DNA of 14,431 nt from CAYMSA01 sp964392965. Its GTDB lineage: Bacteria > Actinomycetota > Coriobacteriia > Anaerosomatales > Anaerosomataceae. Where the stretch lies: NCBI GenBank assembly GCA_964392965.1, contig CAYMSA010000045.1, positions 1 through 14,431 of the forward strand, in the 5' to 3' direction. The position numbers were made by a program, and so were the translations under genes. Every line of letters starts with the position of its first letter. Position 1 is the first letter of the stretch. Under the pieces are notes generated by a model. That model did no database searches. It saw only the letters and a program-made list of their open reading frames with translations, and was not told the DNA's origin. Of the stretch, positions 1-6,897 are shown one piece after another.

Positions 1-104
1 TGGAGAGCGAGGCGGCGGCGAAAGCGGCCGGCAAGCTGCGCATCGAGGGCAAGGAGTACGTGATGGCCGACGGCGACGTGGTGCACTTCCGCTTCAACGT
101 GTAG
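1..104 (+). CDS. ychF: Ribosome-binding ATPase YchF, C-terminal end (partial)
   Basis: Only the last 33 codons are in the window; the frame starts at base 3 and the TAG stop is at 102-104. The translation ends in GKLRIEGKEYVMADGDVVHF followed by RFNV. This matches the very conserved C-terminus of YchF/OLA1 P-loop ATPases (GK-hydrophobic-x-EGKxY, DGDV, HFxFNV), which lies in the TGS-type terminal domain. The family binds ribosomes and hydrolyses ATP or GTP, and takes part in stress and redox regulation. The ATPase motifs are outside the window, so the call rests on the tail alone. The next gene starts 124 bp downstream and looks functionally unrelated. Confidence 0.85.
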   Translation, partial: ESEAAAKAAGKLRIEGKEYVMADGDVVHFRFNV

Positions 105-144
105 GGCCGAGCGTCGCAATCCCGACTCGTCCGCCCGGCAGATG

Positions 145-199
145 CGGGTCATGGATGGCCCGCTTCGTGCCGATACCATCCATGAGGACTGACGTCCTC
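145..199 (+). other. Two small hairpins between ychF and the phospholipase gene
   Basis: The ychF-phospholipase gap (105-228) holds two inverted repeats. CGGGTC (145-150) pairs with GGCCCG (157-162) across a 6-nt loop with one G-U. GAGGAC (184-189) pairs with GTCCTC (194-199) across the 4-nt loop TGAC. Neither is followed by a T run, so a role as intrinsic terminator is weak. The second sits about 30 nt before the phospholipase start codon and could lie in its 5' leader. I see no convincing -35/-10 pair here. Confidence 0.3.
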
Positions 200-228
200 C
201 CGGTCGTTCGCGTCGTACGGGAGTCATC

Positions 229-2364
229 ATGATTCGCAGAGCACACCTTCTCGTCGCCCTCACTCTCACGCTCGTCTTCGGCTTCGCTGCGCCCGCGTTC
301 GGCTGGGCCAACGGCGGCGATGACGGTAACGGCTACGGTTCCCATGACTGGATCCTCGACGAGGCGCTGAGGCTCGCGGGAACCTCGGGCAGTTGGGTGG
401 ACCGCGACACGGCGCTGCTCGCGACCGACGACCCGGACAGTGAGGGCGTCTCGTCCGTCTACCACACGTTCCGTGAGACCGGCACCACCAGGGGCGGCGT
501 CCATCAGGTGTGCTACATGTACGAGAAGGCGGTGAACGCTTACAAGGCGGGCAATCGCACGCTCGCGAGCAAGTACCTCGGTCAGCTCTCGCACTACTAC
601 TCCGACATCTGTCAGCCGTACCACACGGCTGTCGCGGCCATCGGCGAGGACACGCTCCACAACGCCTACGAGCTCGCCGTCGACGACTATCAGCATCAGC
701 CCGGAAACGTCCGGTCGTGGATCACCGCAGTCTCGAGGACGTCGGTCTCCGACATGCGGGCGCGGGCCCTCTCGGCGGCGTACTACTCCCGGTCCCAGTT
801 CCCGGCGCTCCACTCGGCGTGGGGTAGCAGCAGGAGCGTCGGCAACGCCACGGTGCTTTCGATCACCAAGGCCGTTCAGAGCAGGGCCGTGAACGATCTG
901 GCCGATGTCATCGCCGCGATCCCAACCGGGCAGGGGGTCTCCGACGCGCCCGCCGAGATGACGCTCACGATGTTCAGGACCTACTGCGCGCAGAACGCGA
1001 ACGCGATCGTGAACATCGTGTGCACCGATGCCGAAGGCGAGCCCATCGAAGGTGTGGGGATATCGCTCTCCTGGCGCTTCGCGAGTGGCACCGTCGAGAC
1101 GGTCGCCTTCTCCGGGGCGGACGGGACGGTCTCGGCACACTGCAACACCGGCTCGGCGCCGCTCATGCAGTGGGTGACCCTGGTCGGCACGGCTTCGGGC
1201 AACGGCCGCACGGTGACCGCGTCGACGCAGTTCATGCCGTCGCCGGTGCTCGGTGAGGACACGGCCGGCACGCTGACCACGCTCTCGACGAGCCGGCCCG
1301 AGCAGTACTCGACCGTGACCGCCACGACGCTGTTGCGCGACGAGGCGGGGCGGCCCGTCGGCGGGCTTCCCGTCACCTACGCGTGGGAGTTCGACTACGG
1401 CACCAGGACGACGCAGTCCGTGACCAACTCACAGGGCATGGCCACGAGCACCATGGACGTGGGCAACGCAGCCGTCGACTATCGTGTGTACGTGAGCGCG
1501 ACGACGCAGTCAGGTGGCGGCAACCGGACGTCGCGCGCGAGCTTCGTGACCGTCGCGGGCACTCCTCCCGATGACGTGCCGGTAGACGAGTCCGCCGAGG
1601 TCACCCTGGAGGACGCTTCATCCGGCGTGACGTTCGACCGCTTCGTGCCGTGTGCGTCGTCTGCCTACTCGGGGGGCACCTACACCTACGGCCGCTGGAC
1701 CGGGACGAGGTTCGAGTGCCGCTTCGTGGGGACCAAGATCGCATGGGTGGGACCCAAGCAGCCCTTCTACGGCAAGGCCGACGTCTATATCGACGGGGCG
1801 AAGCAGGCCACGGTCGACTGCTACGCACCGGCCGAATCCGCAACGCACTCGGCGACTATCTGGGAGAGTCCGGCCCTCTCTCCCGGGACGCACACCATCT
1901 CCATCTGTCTTGCGGGTGCGAAGAACGCCGCATCCAAGGGCTACGTCGTCGTCATCGACAACCTGCATGTGACCGGTGCCGCAACGGGCGTGAGTACGCA
2001 CGCGAACGAGCGCTCAGGCAGCTTTGCCGGGAGCTGGGTCGCCTGCGCGAACACGACGTACACCGGCGGGACCTACCGGTATAGCCGCTGGGTCGGGGCG
2101 AAGACCACCTACACGTTCAACGGCACCAAGGTCGCCTGGATCGGCCCGCGCAGCCCGTTCTACGGCAAGGCCGCTGTCTACATCGACGGCGCGTACAAGG
2201 CGACCGTGTCCCAGTACGGCCTGCTCGGCTGGCGCTGTCGCGTGTGGGAGAGCGGGACGCTCTCACGCGGCACACACACGATCGAGATCCGGGTGCTCGG
2301 CACCAAGGAGGCCGCCTCGACGAGCGCGAACGTGGTGGTGGATGGCTTCGAGGTGAGGCCGTAA
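229..2364 (+). CDS. Secreted zinc-dependent phospholipase C-like enzyme with Ig-like and duplicated beta-rich domains
   Basis: 711 aa. The ATG is preceded by a GGGAG Shine-Dalgarno at 219-223. Residues 1-25 form a signal peptide (charged RR, hydrophobic core, APAFG). Cleavage before W26 would put Trp at the mature N-terminus, as in Zn-dependent phospholipases C, where Trp1 is a zinc ligand. W26 to H39 is 13 residues, equal to the Bacillus cereus PLC Trp1-His14 spacing. Further likely ligands are D67/D68, H79, H122 and D126 (SHYYSD), H132 (QPYH), H144 and E148 (HNAYE), again in family order. The catalytic domain spans about 26-235. About 242-336 and 348-444 resemble bacterial Ig-like domains. 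About 467-581 and 597-709 are two copies of one beta-rich module. I see no LPXTG motif or C-terminal membrane anchor. Seen: motifs and repeats. Inferred: cleavage of phospholipids or another phosphodiester at the cell surface or outside the cell. A nuclease of the same fold is less likely, given the 13-residue spacing. Confidence 0.8.
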   Translation: MIRRAHLLVALTLTLVFGFAAPAFGWANGGDDGNGYGSHDWILDEALRLAGTSGSWVDRDTALLATDDPDSEGVSSVYHTFRETGTTRGGVHQVCYMYEKAVNAYKAGNRTLASKYLGQLSHYYSDICQPYHTAVAAIGEDTLHNAYELAVDDYQHQPGNVRSWITAVSRTSVSDMRARALSAAYYSRSQFPALHSAWGSSRSVGNATVLSITKAVQSRAVNDLADVIAAIPTGQGVSDAPAEMTLTMFRTYCAQNANAIVNIVCTDAEGEPIEGVGISLSWRFASGTVETVAFSGADGTVSAHCNTGSAPLMQWVTLVGTASGNGRTVTASTQFMPSPVLGEDTAGTLTTLSTSRPEQYSTVTATTLLRDEAGRPVGGLPVTYAWEFDYGTRTTQSVTNSQGMATSTMDVGNAAVDYRVYVSATTQSGGGNRTSRASFVTVAGTPPDDVPVDESAEVTLEDASSGVTFDRFVPCASSAYSGGTYTYGRWTGTRFECRFVGTKIAWVGPKQPFYGKADVYIDGAKQATVDCYAPAESATHSATIWESPALSPGTHTISICLAGAKNAASKGYVVVIDNLHVTGAATGVSTHANERSGSFAGSWVACANTTYTGGTYRYSRWVGAKTTYTFNGTKVAWIGPRSPFYGKAAVYIDGAYKATVSQYGLLGWRCRVWESGTLSRGTHTIEIRVLGTKEAASTSANVVVDGFEVRP
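1627..2355 (+). repeat. Tandem duplicated beta-rich module inside the phospholipase gene
   Basis: Two in-frame copies, 1627-1971 (residues about 467-581) and 2017-2355 (about 597-709). They share the order YxGGTYxYxRW, GTKxAWxGP, PFYGKAxVYIDG, WES, GTHTI and a late hydrophobic strand. The DNA stretch TTCTACGGCAAGGCCG is identical at 1765-1780 and 2158-2173, 393 bp (131 codons) apart. Most other positions differ, so the duplication is not recent. The pattern suggests a galactose-binding-like or carbohydrate-binding beta-sandwich, possibly for attachment to a surface glycan; this is inference. Confidence 0.7.
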
Positions 2365-2492
2365 CCGAGCGGGCGGCGGGTGGGGGCGCTCACAGTGGAG
2401 ATCTGACTCTGCGCGAATGCCGGCCTTCACGAGTGCCACGCTATCCCGTGGCCGCACAGGAGATCCAGGCGTCGTCGTAGGTTGGTGCGCCG

Positions 2493-2501
2493 TGCTAGAC
2501 T
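2493..2501 (+). promoter_or_regulatory. Candidate extended -10 promoter for the GT2-glycerophosphotransferase gene
   Basis: TGC-TAGACT (TG at 2493-2494, hexamer 2496-2501) fits an extended -10 element, about 48 nt upstream of the GTG start at 2549. The expected -35 position (about 2472-2478) is only cgtcgt-like, so the call depends on the extended -10. The remainder of the 2365-2548 gap is GC-rich near the phospholipase stop, and I see no strong terminator after 2364. Confidence 0.35.
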
Positions 2502-2548
2502 CTCGTGCAGTCCGATGTTGTCGCCGAAGGATCCACGGGGGAGTCCTT

Positions 2549-5239
2549 GTGTCAGACCGCGCACTGTTTTCGCTCGTCGTTCCCGTCTATGGCGTAGAGG
2601 CGTATCTTAGCGAGTTCCTGTCCTCTCTGGAGCAGCAGACGTATCCGCTGGCGAATCTCGACATCGTGTTCGTGGATGACGGCTCTCCAGATAGGTGCGG
2701 TGAGATTCTCGACGCCTGGGCTTCAGGGCATTCCGATTGCGCTCGCGTGGTCCACAAATCGAATGGAGGACTGTGTTCGGCAAGAAACGCCGGTCTGGAG
2801 TTGGTTCGCAATCTGTGGGTGACGTTCTGCGACCCCGACGATGTTCTCCCTCCCGACTACTTCGAGCGTATCGAGAGCTTCCTCGCGCAGTTCGCTGACG
2901 CCAGGCCTGCGATGCTCGTATCGCGCATCATTAGGCTGGATGATGCCACCGGAGAGACCAGTGACACCCATCCACTCAAGGCCAGGTTCCGGGATGGGGA
3001 CAAGCTGGTTGACATGGACCGCTTTCCGGACTTCATACATTTGCAGGCCGCCAGTGGCTTCTACAGGGTGGATGACATACGGCGGCTGGGTCTTCAGTTC
3101 GAGTCTCGTGTACGTCCGGTGTTTGAGGATGCGCACTTCACGCTGCGATACCTCGCTGAGCAAGACGAGCGGATTGTCGGTGTGGTCGCATCTGCTCACT
3201 ACTGGTACAGGCGCCGCCAGTCCAGGAGCTCTCTTGTCGATGTCTCATGGAAACGTGATGAGCGGTATCTCGTACTGCCGCGAGAGGGCTACCTTGACGT
3301 GCTGCAGCGTCTCAACGAGCGGCTCGGCGTCGTTCCACTCTGGGCGCAGAACACCGTACTCTACGACTTGCTGTTCTACTACCTGAATGACGCGAAGATG
3401 CAATCGCCGGTGAAAGCTCTTGACCCTGCAACCGCAACCGCGTTTCACGACACTGTAGCGCGCGTCATGGGCTACATCGATACCGAGACGATTCGCGCGT
3501 ATTCGATCAAGAGAATCCCATGGTCGCTCAAGCATGCACTGATTGCCGCCTACAAAGGCGAAGAGCTGAGGCCCCCGTTCGTGCATGTTCGCAGTGTTGA
3601 TAGCGAGCAGCGTCTGGTCCAGATTACGTATCGATTTGGCGGGGAACCGCCGTCAGAGCTGTTTCTTCTCAAGGGAAGACCGGTGAGCCCAGTCCACATG
3701 AAGACTCGTCAAGTAGTCTTCCTTGGGAAGCCGATGGCGTTCGAGAGAATCGTGTGGCTACCCCTTGGTGGCACTCTCCGCGTCTTTCTGGACGGCGTGA
3801 GTGTTCCGCTCTCGGACCGATGGTATTCCTATGAATCCTATGCGTTCAGGCCAGCGGACTTCCATCGAGTTGCGGGCAAGGGTTCGGCCAAGAGCCCGGA
3901 TTCAAGACGCCGCGTCGGCGCCGCCTTCATCGCCTCAGCTCAGCGGCACTCGGCTCGCGTGCTGCGCTGGTTGGCCAGCACTCACATGATGCGCCGTCGG
4001 CTTGGTGCGGCGTGGGTCCTGATGGACAGGGATTCGCGCGCTGGCGACAACGCGGAGCATCTGTATGATTACCTTGCCGAGATGCATCCGGAGAAGAATA
4101 CCTACTTCGTGCTGAGAAAGGACTCTCCCGACTGGCCTCGTTTGCGTAAGCGAGGATTCCGTCTCGTCGCCTACGGCACATGGCTCTGGAAGCTGCTGCT
4201 GCTCAATGCCGAGCACCTGATCTCTTCGCAAGTGGACAACTACGTCTGCAAACCTCTTGATTGGAGATTGTGGGGCAGGCCCGCGTGGCGGTTCACATTT
4301 CTGCAGCACGGAGTGATCAAGGATGACCTTTCGCGCTGGCTCAACAACAAGTCGATCGACCTCTTGGTCACCTCGACACAAGCCGAGTATCTGTCCATCG
4401 TGGGCAGCCACACTCCATACACGCTCACATCCAAAGAGGTTAGGTTGACTGGACTTCCGCGGTGGGATCGACTGCTCAAGAAGGCATCTGCACATTCCCT
4501 GAAGGATGCAGTAGTGGTGATGCCCACGTGGCGCCGCTCTCTTCTCGGAGACCAGATTGAGGGGGGCAATGATCGTCATGCGGTCGCAGGCTTCACGTCG
4601 ACTCCCTACGCTCGCAATTGGAGGGATCTTCTGGGTTGCCCTATGCTGAGGGAGGCAATCAAGAAGGCAGACATGAAGCTCATCTTCATGCCTCACCCGA
4701 ACATGAAGCCGTACCTCGACCAGATCGGTGTGTTCGACGGCGAAGTGAGACTATGCAGTTATGAGACGTCAGACGTTCAGGACATACTCGCAAGGGCATC
4801 TGTCGTTGTGACCGACTACTCCTCAATCGCTTTCGATGCGGCCTACATAGACTGTCCTGTGGTGTATTTCCAGTTCGACCAGGATGACTTCTTCGGCGGC
4901 GATCATCTGTTCAAGCCGGGTTACTTCGACTACGAAGCGGATGGCTTCGGCCCTGTGTGTGCTGACGCTGAGACAGCGGCCACGGCGGTGGTGGAAATCC
5001 TGGGAGGGACGGCGCCAGCCTCGGAGCTGTATTCCCGGCGACGGCGCCTTACCTTCGGTCTGCGGGATGCTCGTGCGTGTGAGCGCACCTATCAGGCCAT
5101 CAATGAGCTGACGCGACCGTATTCGCGGCGGGTGCGGTGGTTGCACGAAGCAGAAGCCCTCGTGGCGCCTGGCAACGAAGGCACAAGCTCGTTGACGCCT
5201 GGTTGCTCGGTCGTCGCCGGGGAGGTCGGCTGCCCATGA
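2549..5239 (+). CDS. Bifunctional GT2 glycosyltransferase / CDP-glycerol glycerophosphotransferase
   Basis: 896 aa from the GTG at 2549. I chose this start because GGGGGAG (2537-2543) sits 5 nt upstream and the GT2 fold begins at once (FSLVVPVYG); a longer in-frame reading from 2417 adds only unstructured sequence. Residues about 5-230 are a GT-A family 2 domain with VDDGSPD (about 41-47), the metal-binding DPDD (95-98) and FED (192-194), followed by a helical linker to about 340. About 350-480 is a beta-rich middle region. About 480-870 is a TagB/TagF-type glycerophosphotransferase with LQHG (H587), TGLPRWDR, PTWR, PHP (H716) and TDYSS (755-759), the usual catalytic His pair and substrate motif. 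It would add a sugar and transfer glycerol phosphate from CDP-glycerol at the inner face of the membrane, consistent with tagD nearby. Codon third positions are less GC-rich than in the flanking genes, which hints at transfer. Confidence 0.85.
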   Translation: MSDRALFSLVVPVYGVEAYLSEFLSSLEQQTYPLANLDIVFVDDGSPDRCGEILDAWASGHSDCARVVHKSNGGLCSARNAGLELVRNLWVTFCDPDDVLPPDYFERIESFLAQFADARPAMLVSRIIRLDDATGETSDTHPLKARFRDGDKLVDMDRFPDFIHLQAASGFYRVDDIRRLGLQFESRVRPVFEDAHFTLRYLAEQDERIVGVVASAHYWYRRRQSRSSLVDVSWKRDERYLVLPREGYLDVLQRLNERLGVVPLWAQNTVLYDLLFYYLNDAKMQSPVKALDPATATAFHDTVARVMGYIDTETIRAYSIKRIPWSLKHALIAAYKGEELRPPFVHVRSVDSEQRLVQITYRFGGEPPSELFLLKGRPVSPVHMKTRQVVFLGKPMAFERIVWLPLGGTLRVFLDGVSVPLSDRWYSYESYAFRPADFHRVAGKGSAKSPDSRRRVGAAFIASAQRHSARVLRWLASTHMMRRRLGAAWVLMDRDSRAGDNAEHLYDYLAEMHPEKNTYFVLRKDSPDWPRLRKRGFRLVAYGTWLWKLLLLNAEHLISSQVDNYVCKPLDWRLWGRPAWRFTFLQHGVIKDDLSRWLNNKSIDLLVTSTQAEYLSIVGSHTPYTLTSKEVRLTGLPRWDRLLKKASAHSLKDAVVVMPTWRRSLLGDQIEGGNDRHAVAGFTSTPYARNWRDLLGCPMLREAIKKADMKLIFMPHPNMKPYLDQIGVFDGEVRLCSYETSDVQDILARASVVVTDYSSIAFDAAYIDCPVVYFQFDQDDFFGGDHLFKPGYFDYEADGFGPVCADAETAATAVVEILGGTAPASELYSRRRRLTFGLRDARACERTYQAINELTRPYSRRVRWLHEAEALVAPGNEGTSSLTPGCSVVAGEVGCP

Positions 5240-5252
5240 AGGCGGAGGTCCT

Positions 5253-5408
5253 GTGCTGCTGATGTTCATAACGTCTGACGTTCCGGCTGCTTGCGACGCA
5301 TCGCGTTCTGGCGCGAAGCGTCGCTACGCCCGTTGCCCACATCTCCGCCTCCCGAATCGTAGAATCGCAATCCTACGGATGGTCGGATACGATCAGCCAT
5401 GGGAGTGA
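5253..5408 (+). CDS. Possible 51-codon small ORF or decayed gene start (unrecognised)
   Basis: The glycosyltransferase stop overlaps an ATG (ATGA, 5236-5239) behind a strong GGGGAGG (5219-5225), but that frame ends after 8 codons (MKAEVLCC, TGA at 5260-5262). Immediately after, GGAGG (5244-5248) precedes a GTG at 5253 that opens 51 codons (VLLMFITSDVPAACDASRSG onward). This ends at 5406-5408, inside the ribosome-binding area of the acyltransferase. The product is Arg/Cys-rich and I do not recognise it. A coupling leader, or a relic of a lost gene between the two, both fit; chance is also possible. Confidence 0.2.
   Translation: MLLMFITSDVPAACDASRSGAKRRYARCPHLRLPNRRIAILRMVGYDQPWE
5293..5324 (+). 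other. Strong 12-bp hairpin in the glycosyltransferase-acyltransferase gap
   Basis: GCGACGC (5293-5299) pairs with GCGTCGC (5318-5324). After a single A-A mismatch, TCGCG (5301-5305) pairs with CGCGA (5312-5316) around the loop TTCTGG. There is no T run after it, so it would be a terminator only if U-tract independence is allowed here; otherwise it is a leader, pausing or mRNA-stability element. A small dyad, AACGT-CTG-ACGTT, lies just upstream at 5270-5282. Confidence 0.5.
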
Positions 5409-5410
5409 GC

Positions 5411-6523
5411 ATGTCGCATCCCCGCCGTGAAGTCGGCTTCGAGCTCCTCCGAGTGCTTGCGATGATTCTGATAGTCACCCATCACTTCTTGGTGCACGGC
5501 GGGCTGAGGGCGGGTGCTGAGGCAGGTACTGTCAATGCTCATATCGTCTGGGGCATCGATGCCGTCAGCGTGGTTGCTGTGAACTGCTTCGTCCTTGTCG
5601 GCGCCTACTTCGCGAGTGGTAAGCCGTTCAAGTTCTCGAGGGTCGCTAGGATATGGCTGCAAGTGCTCTTCTACAGCGTAGGTATCTACGTCGTCCTTGG
5701 TGTTATCGGTGTTGTGGATCTCTCTTCGATTGAGACGTTGCGCTCAGCACTTCCGCTGTTGTTCAATCGCTACTGGTTTGCGACGGCCTACGTAGCGCTT
5801 CTCCTGCTATCACCGTTCCTGAATCGCGGACTCGACACGCTGACGCCATTTCACCATCGAATTCTTGTCGTGCTGCTGAGCGCACTGATGCCCGCTTGGT
5901 TCGTTGTGCTCCCGTTCTTGCCACTCGACTACTCTTCGGTGATTGACACCAGGCATGGATACAGTGTGTTCTGGTTCGTCTACCTGTATGTTCTTGCGTC
6001 ATATGTCCGTCGGCACAACAGGCGCGGCCTATCGCCTGGGGCAGCGGCTCTGCTGTTCTTCATTGCCAGCGGAGTCACGGCTGCGGGTCCCGTTCTGTCG
6101 GGTAGCCTGGATCGGCTCTACTGGTATAGCTCGCCCACGGTTCTGGCTGCGTCTTTGGCGCTCTTCCTCTTCGCGAAATCACTCGACATCAGAGAGGGCG
6201 TGTTCAGGCGCGCGATTCTTGGCTTAGCACCCATGAGCTTCGGCGTGTATCTGATAAGCGACAATCGGATGGTACGATCGGTGCTCTACTCACGGTTACT
6301 TGACACCGCCGACTACGCGAACGAGCCGAGTCTAGTTGCATACCTTGTCTCGTGGGTGTTGCTGACATACTTGACCTGTGTGTTGATTGACTACATCAGA
6401 CAGAAGGTGTTCGGCGCTCTGGGAGTCGAGCGAGCAATGCATTGGATTGATGCGCGTGTGCGTAGAGCGCTCAGGGCGGCTGCAGACAGCGGCTGTGTTG
6501 GCAGAGAGGCAGACACTCCCTGA
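5411..6523 (+). CDS. Acyltransferase family 3 integral membrane protein (polysaccharide O-acyltransferase)
   Basis: 370 aa from the ATG at 5411, chosen because GGGAG (5401-5405) is 5 nt upstream; the ATG at 5399 overlaps that motif and lacks its own. The N-terminus has the acyltransferase-3 signature: an acidic residue and Arg (FELLR, E11 and R14) then a hydrophobic helix ending in THHF, with H24/H25 the probable catalytic or acyl-donor His. About ten hydrophobic segments follow through about residue 335, then a basic cytoplasmic tail. Members move acetyl or other acyl groups from the cytoplasm onto extracytoplasmic glycans or wall polymers. The position between two glycerophosphotransferase genes suggests it modifies the polymer made here; the acyl group and target are not determined by sequence. 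Base composition matches the preceding gene rather than the flanks. Confidence 0.8.
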   Translation: MSHPRREVGFELLRVLAMILIVTHHFLVHGGLRAGAEAGTVNAHIVWGIDAVSVVAVNCFVLVGAYFASGKPFKFSRVARIWLQVLFYSVGIYVVLGVIGVVDLSSIETLRSALPLLFNRYWFATAYVALLLLSPFLNRGLDTLTPFHHRILVVLLSALMPAWFVVLPFLPLDYSSVIDTRHGYSVFWFVYLYVLASYVRRHNRRGLSPGAAALLFFIASGVTAAGPVLSGSLDRLYWYSSPTVLAASLALFLFAKSLDIREGVFRRAILGLAPMSFGVYLISDNRMVRSVLYSRLLDTADYANEPSLVAYLVSWVLLTYLTCVLIDYIRQKVFGALGVERAMHWIDARVRRALRAAADSGCVGREADTP

Positions 6524-6897
6524 CGCCGACGTCTCTGTCAGGTGAGCAGAGCCAGCATTGGATCCGAGGACCGAAATCTGGAAGTGTCCGGATAGTGCGA
6601 TGGGGTCGACGTTGAGAAGACCGTTCGATGTACGATGCCTATGGTTCTTGTGTGGCGGGCACGCTTCTCGCGGGGCACTCGCGTGGGCGGCCTGCGAGTG
6701 CCCCGCGTTGTTCGAGCGGACGGGACCGTTGCGAGTTGGAAGAACTTAAGCAAGATACCGTCGATAGCGCTGGATGCGTCCGCGTCGGCTATCAGCAGAT
6801 TCTGAGCGGCCTGTCACCGAGAGGTCTCTGGCTGGTTGGCATGCTGGCGTCACGCTCTCGAGCAGGTACTTGTCCTACAGCTGATTCCGTGACCCGG
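6524..6897 (+). other. Gap with no convincing gene; terminator plus possible gene remnant
   Basis: The frame of the downstream glycerophosphotransferase stays open back to 6628, but its translation here is Cys/Arg/Ser-rich with no family resemblance and runs through a strong terminator-like hairpin (6669-6707). A second frame, 6635-6805 (56 codons, MPMVLVWRARFSRG onward), has a slightly more protein-like composition but no recognised motif or good ribosome-binding site. The stretch may be an eroded 5' part of the downstream gene or of another gene. Composition resembles the 2549-6523 block. Confidence 0.4.
6669..6707 (+). terminator. 14-bp perfect inverted repeat, probable intrinsic terminator
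   Basis: CGCGGGGCACTCGC (6669-6682) and its exact reverse complement (6694-6707) flank an 11-nt spacer. The stem is followed on the + strand by TTGTTC, a short T-rich tail. It lies 145 nt after the acyltransferase stop and so would end a transcript from the GT2-fusion/acyltransferase genes. Because the stem is nearly symmetric it could also act on the opposite strand, where the following bases (GAAGCG) are not T-rich. Confidence 0.6.

Noticed and set aside
94..1140. 348-codon minus-strand open frame opposite the phospholipase gene
   Set aside because: Antisense shadow of a gene with signal peptide and zinc motifs; composition is low-complexity Arg/Val/Gly.
5333..5365. Promoter TTGCCC ... TAGAAT before the acyltransferase
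   Set aside because: The -10-like TAGAAT is good, but the spacer to TTGCCC is 21 nt, too long for a standard promoter, and no TG extension precedes it.
6628..6897. Use of the ATG at 6628 as the start of the third + strand glycerophosphotransferase
   Set aside because: It would translate through a 14-bp terminator-like hairpin and add about 90 residues with no family resemblance.
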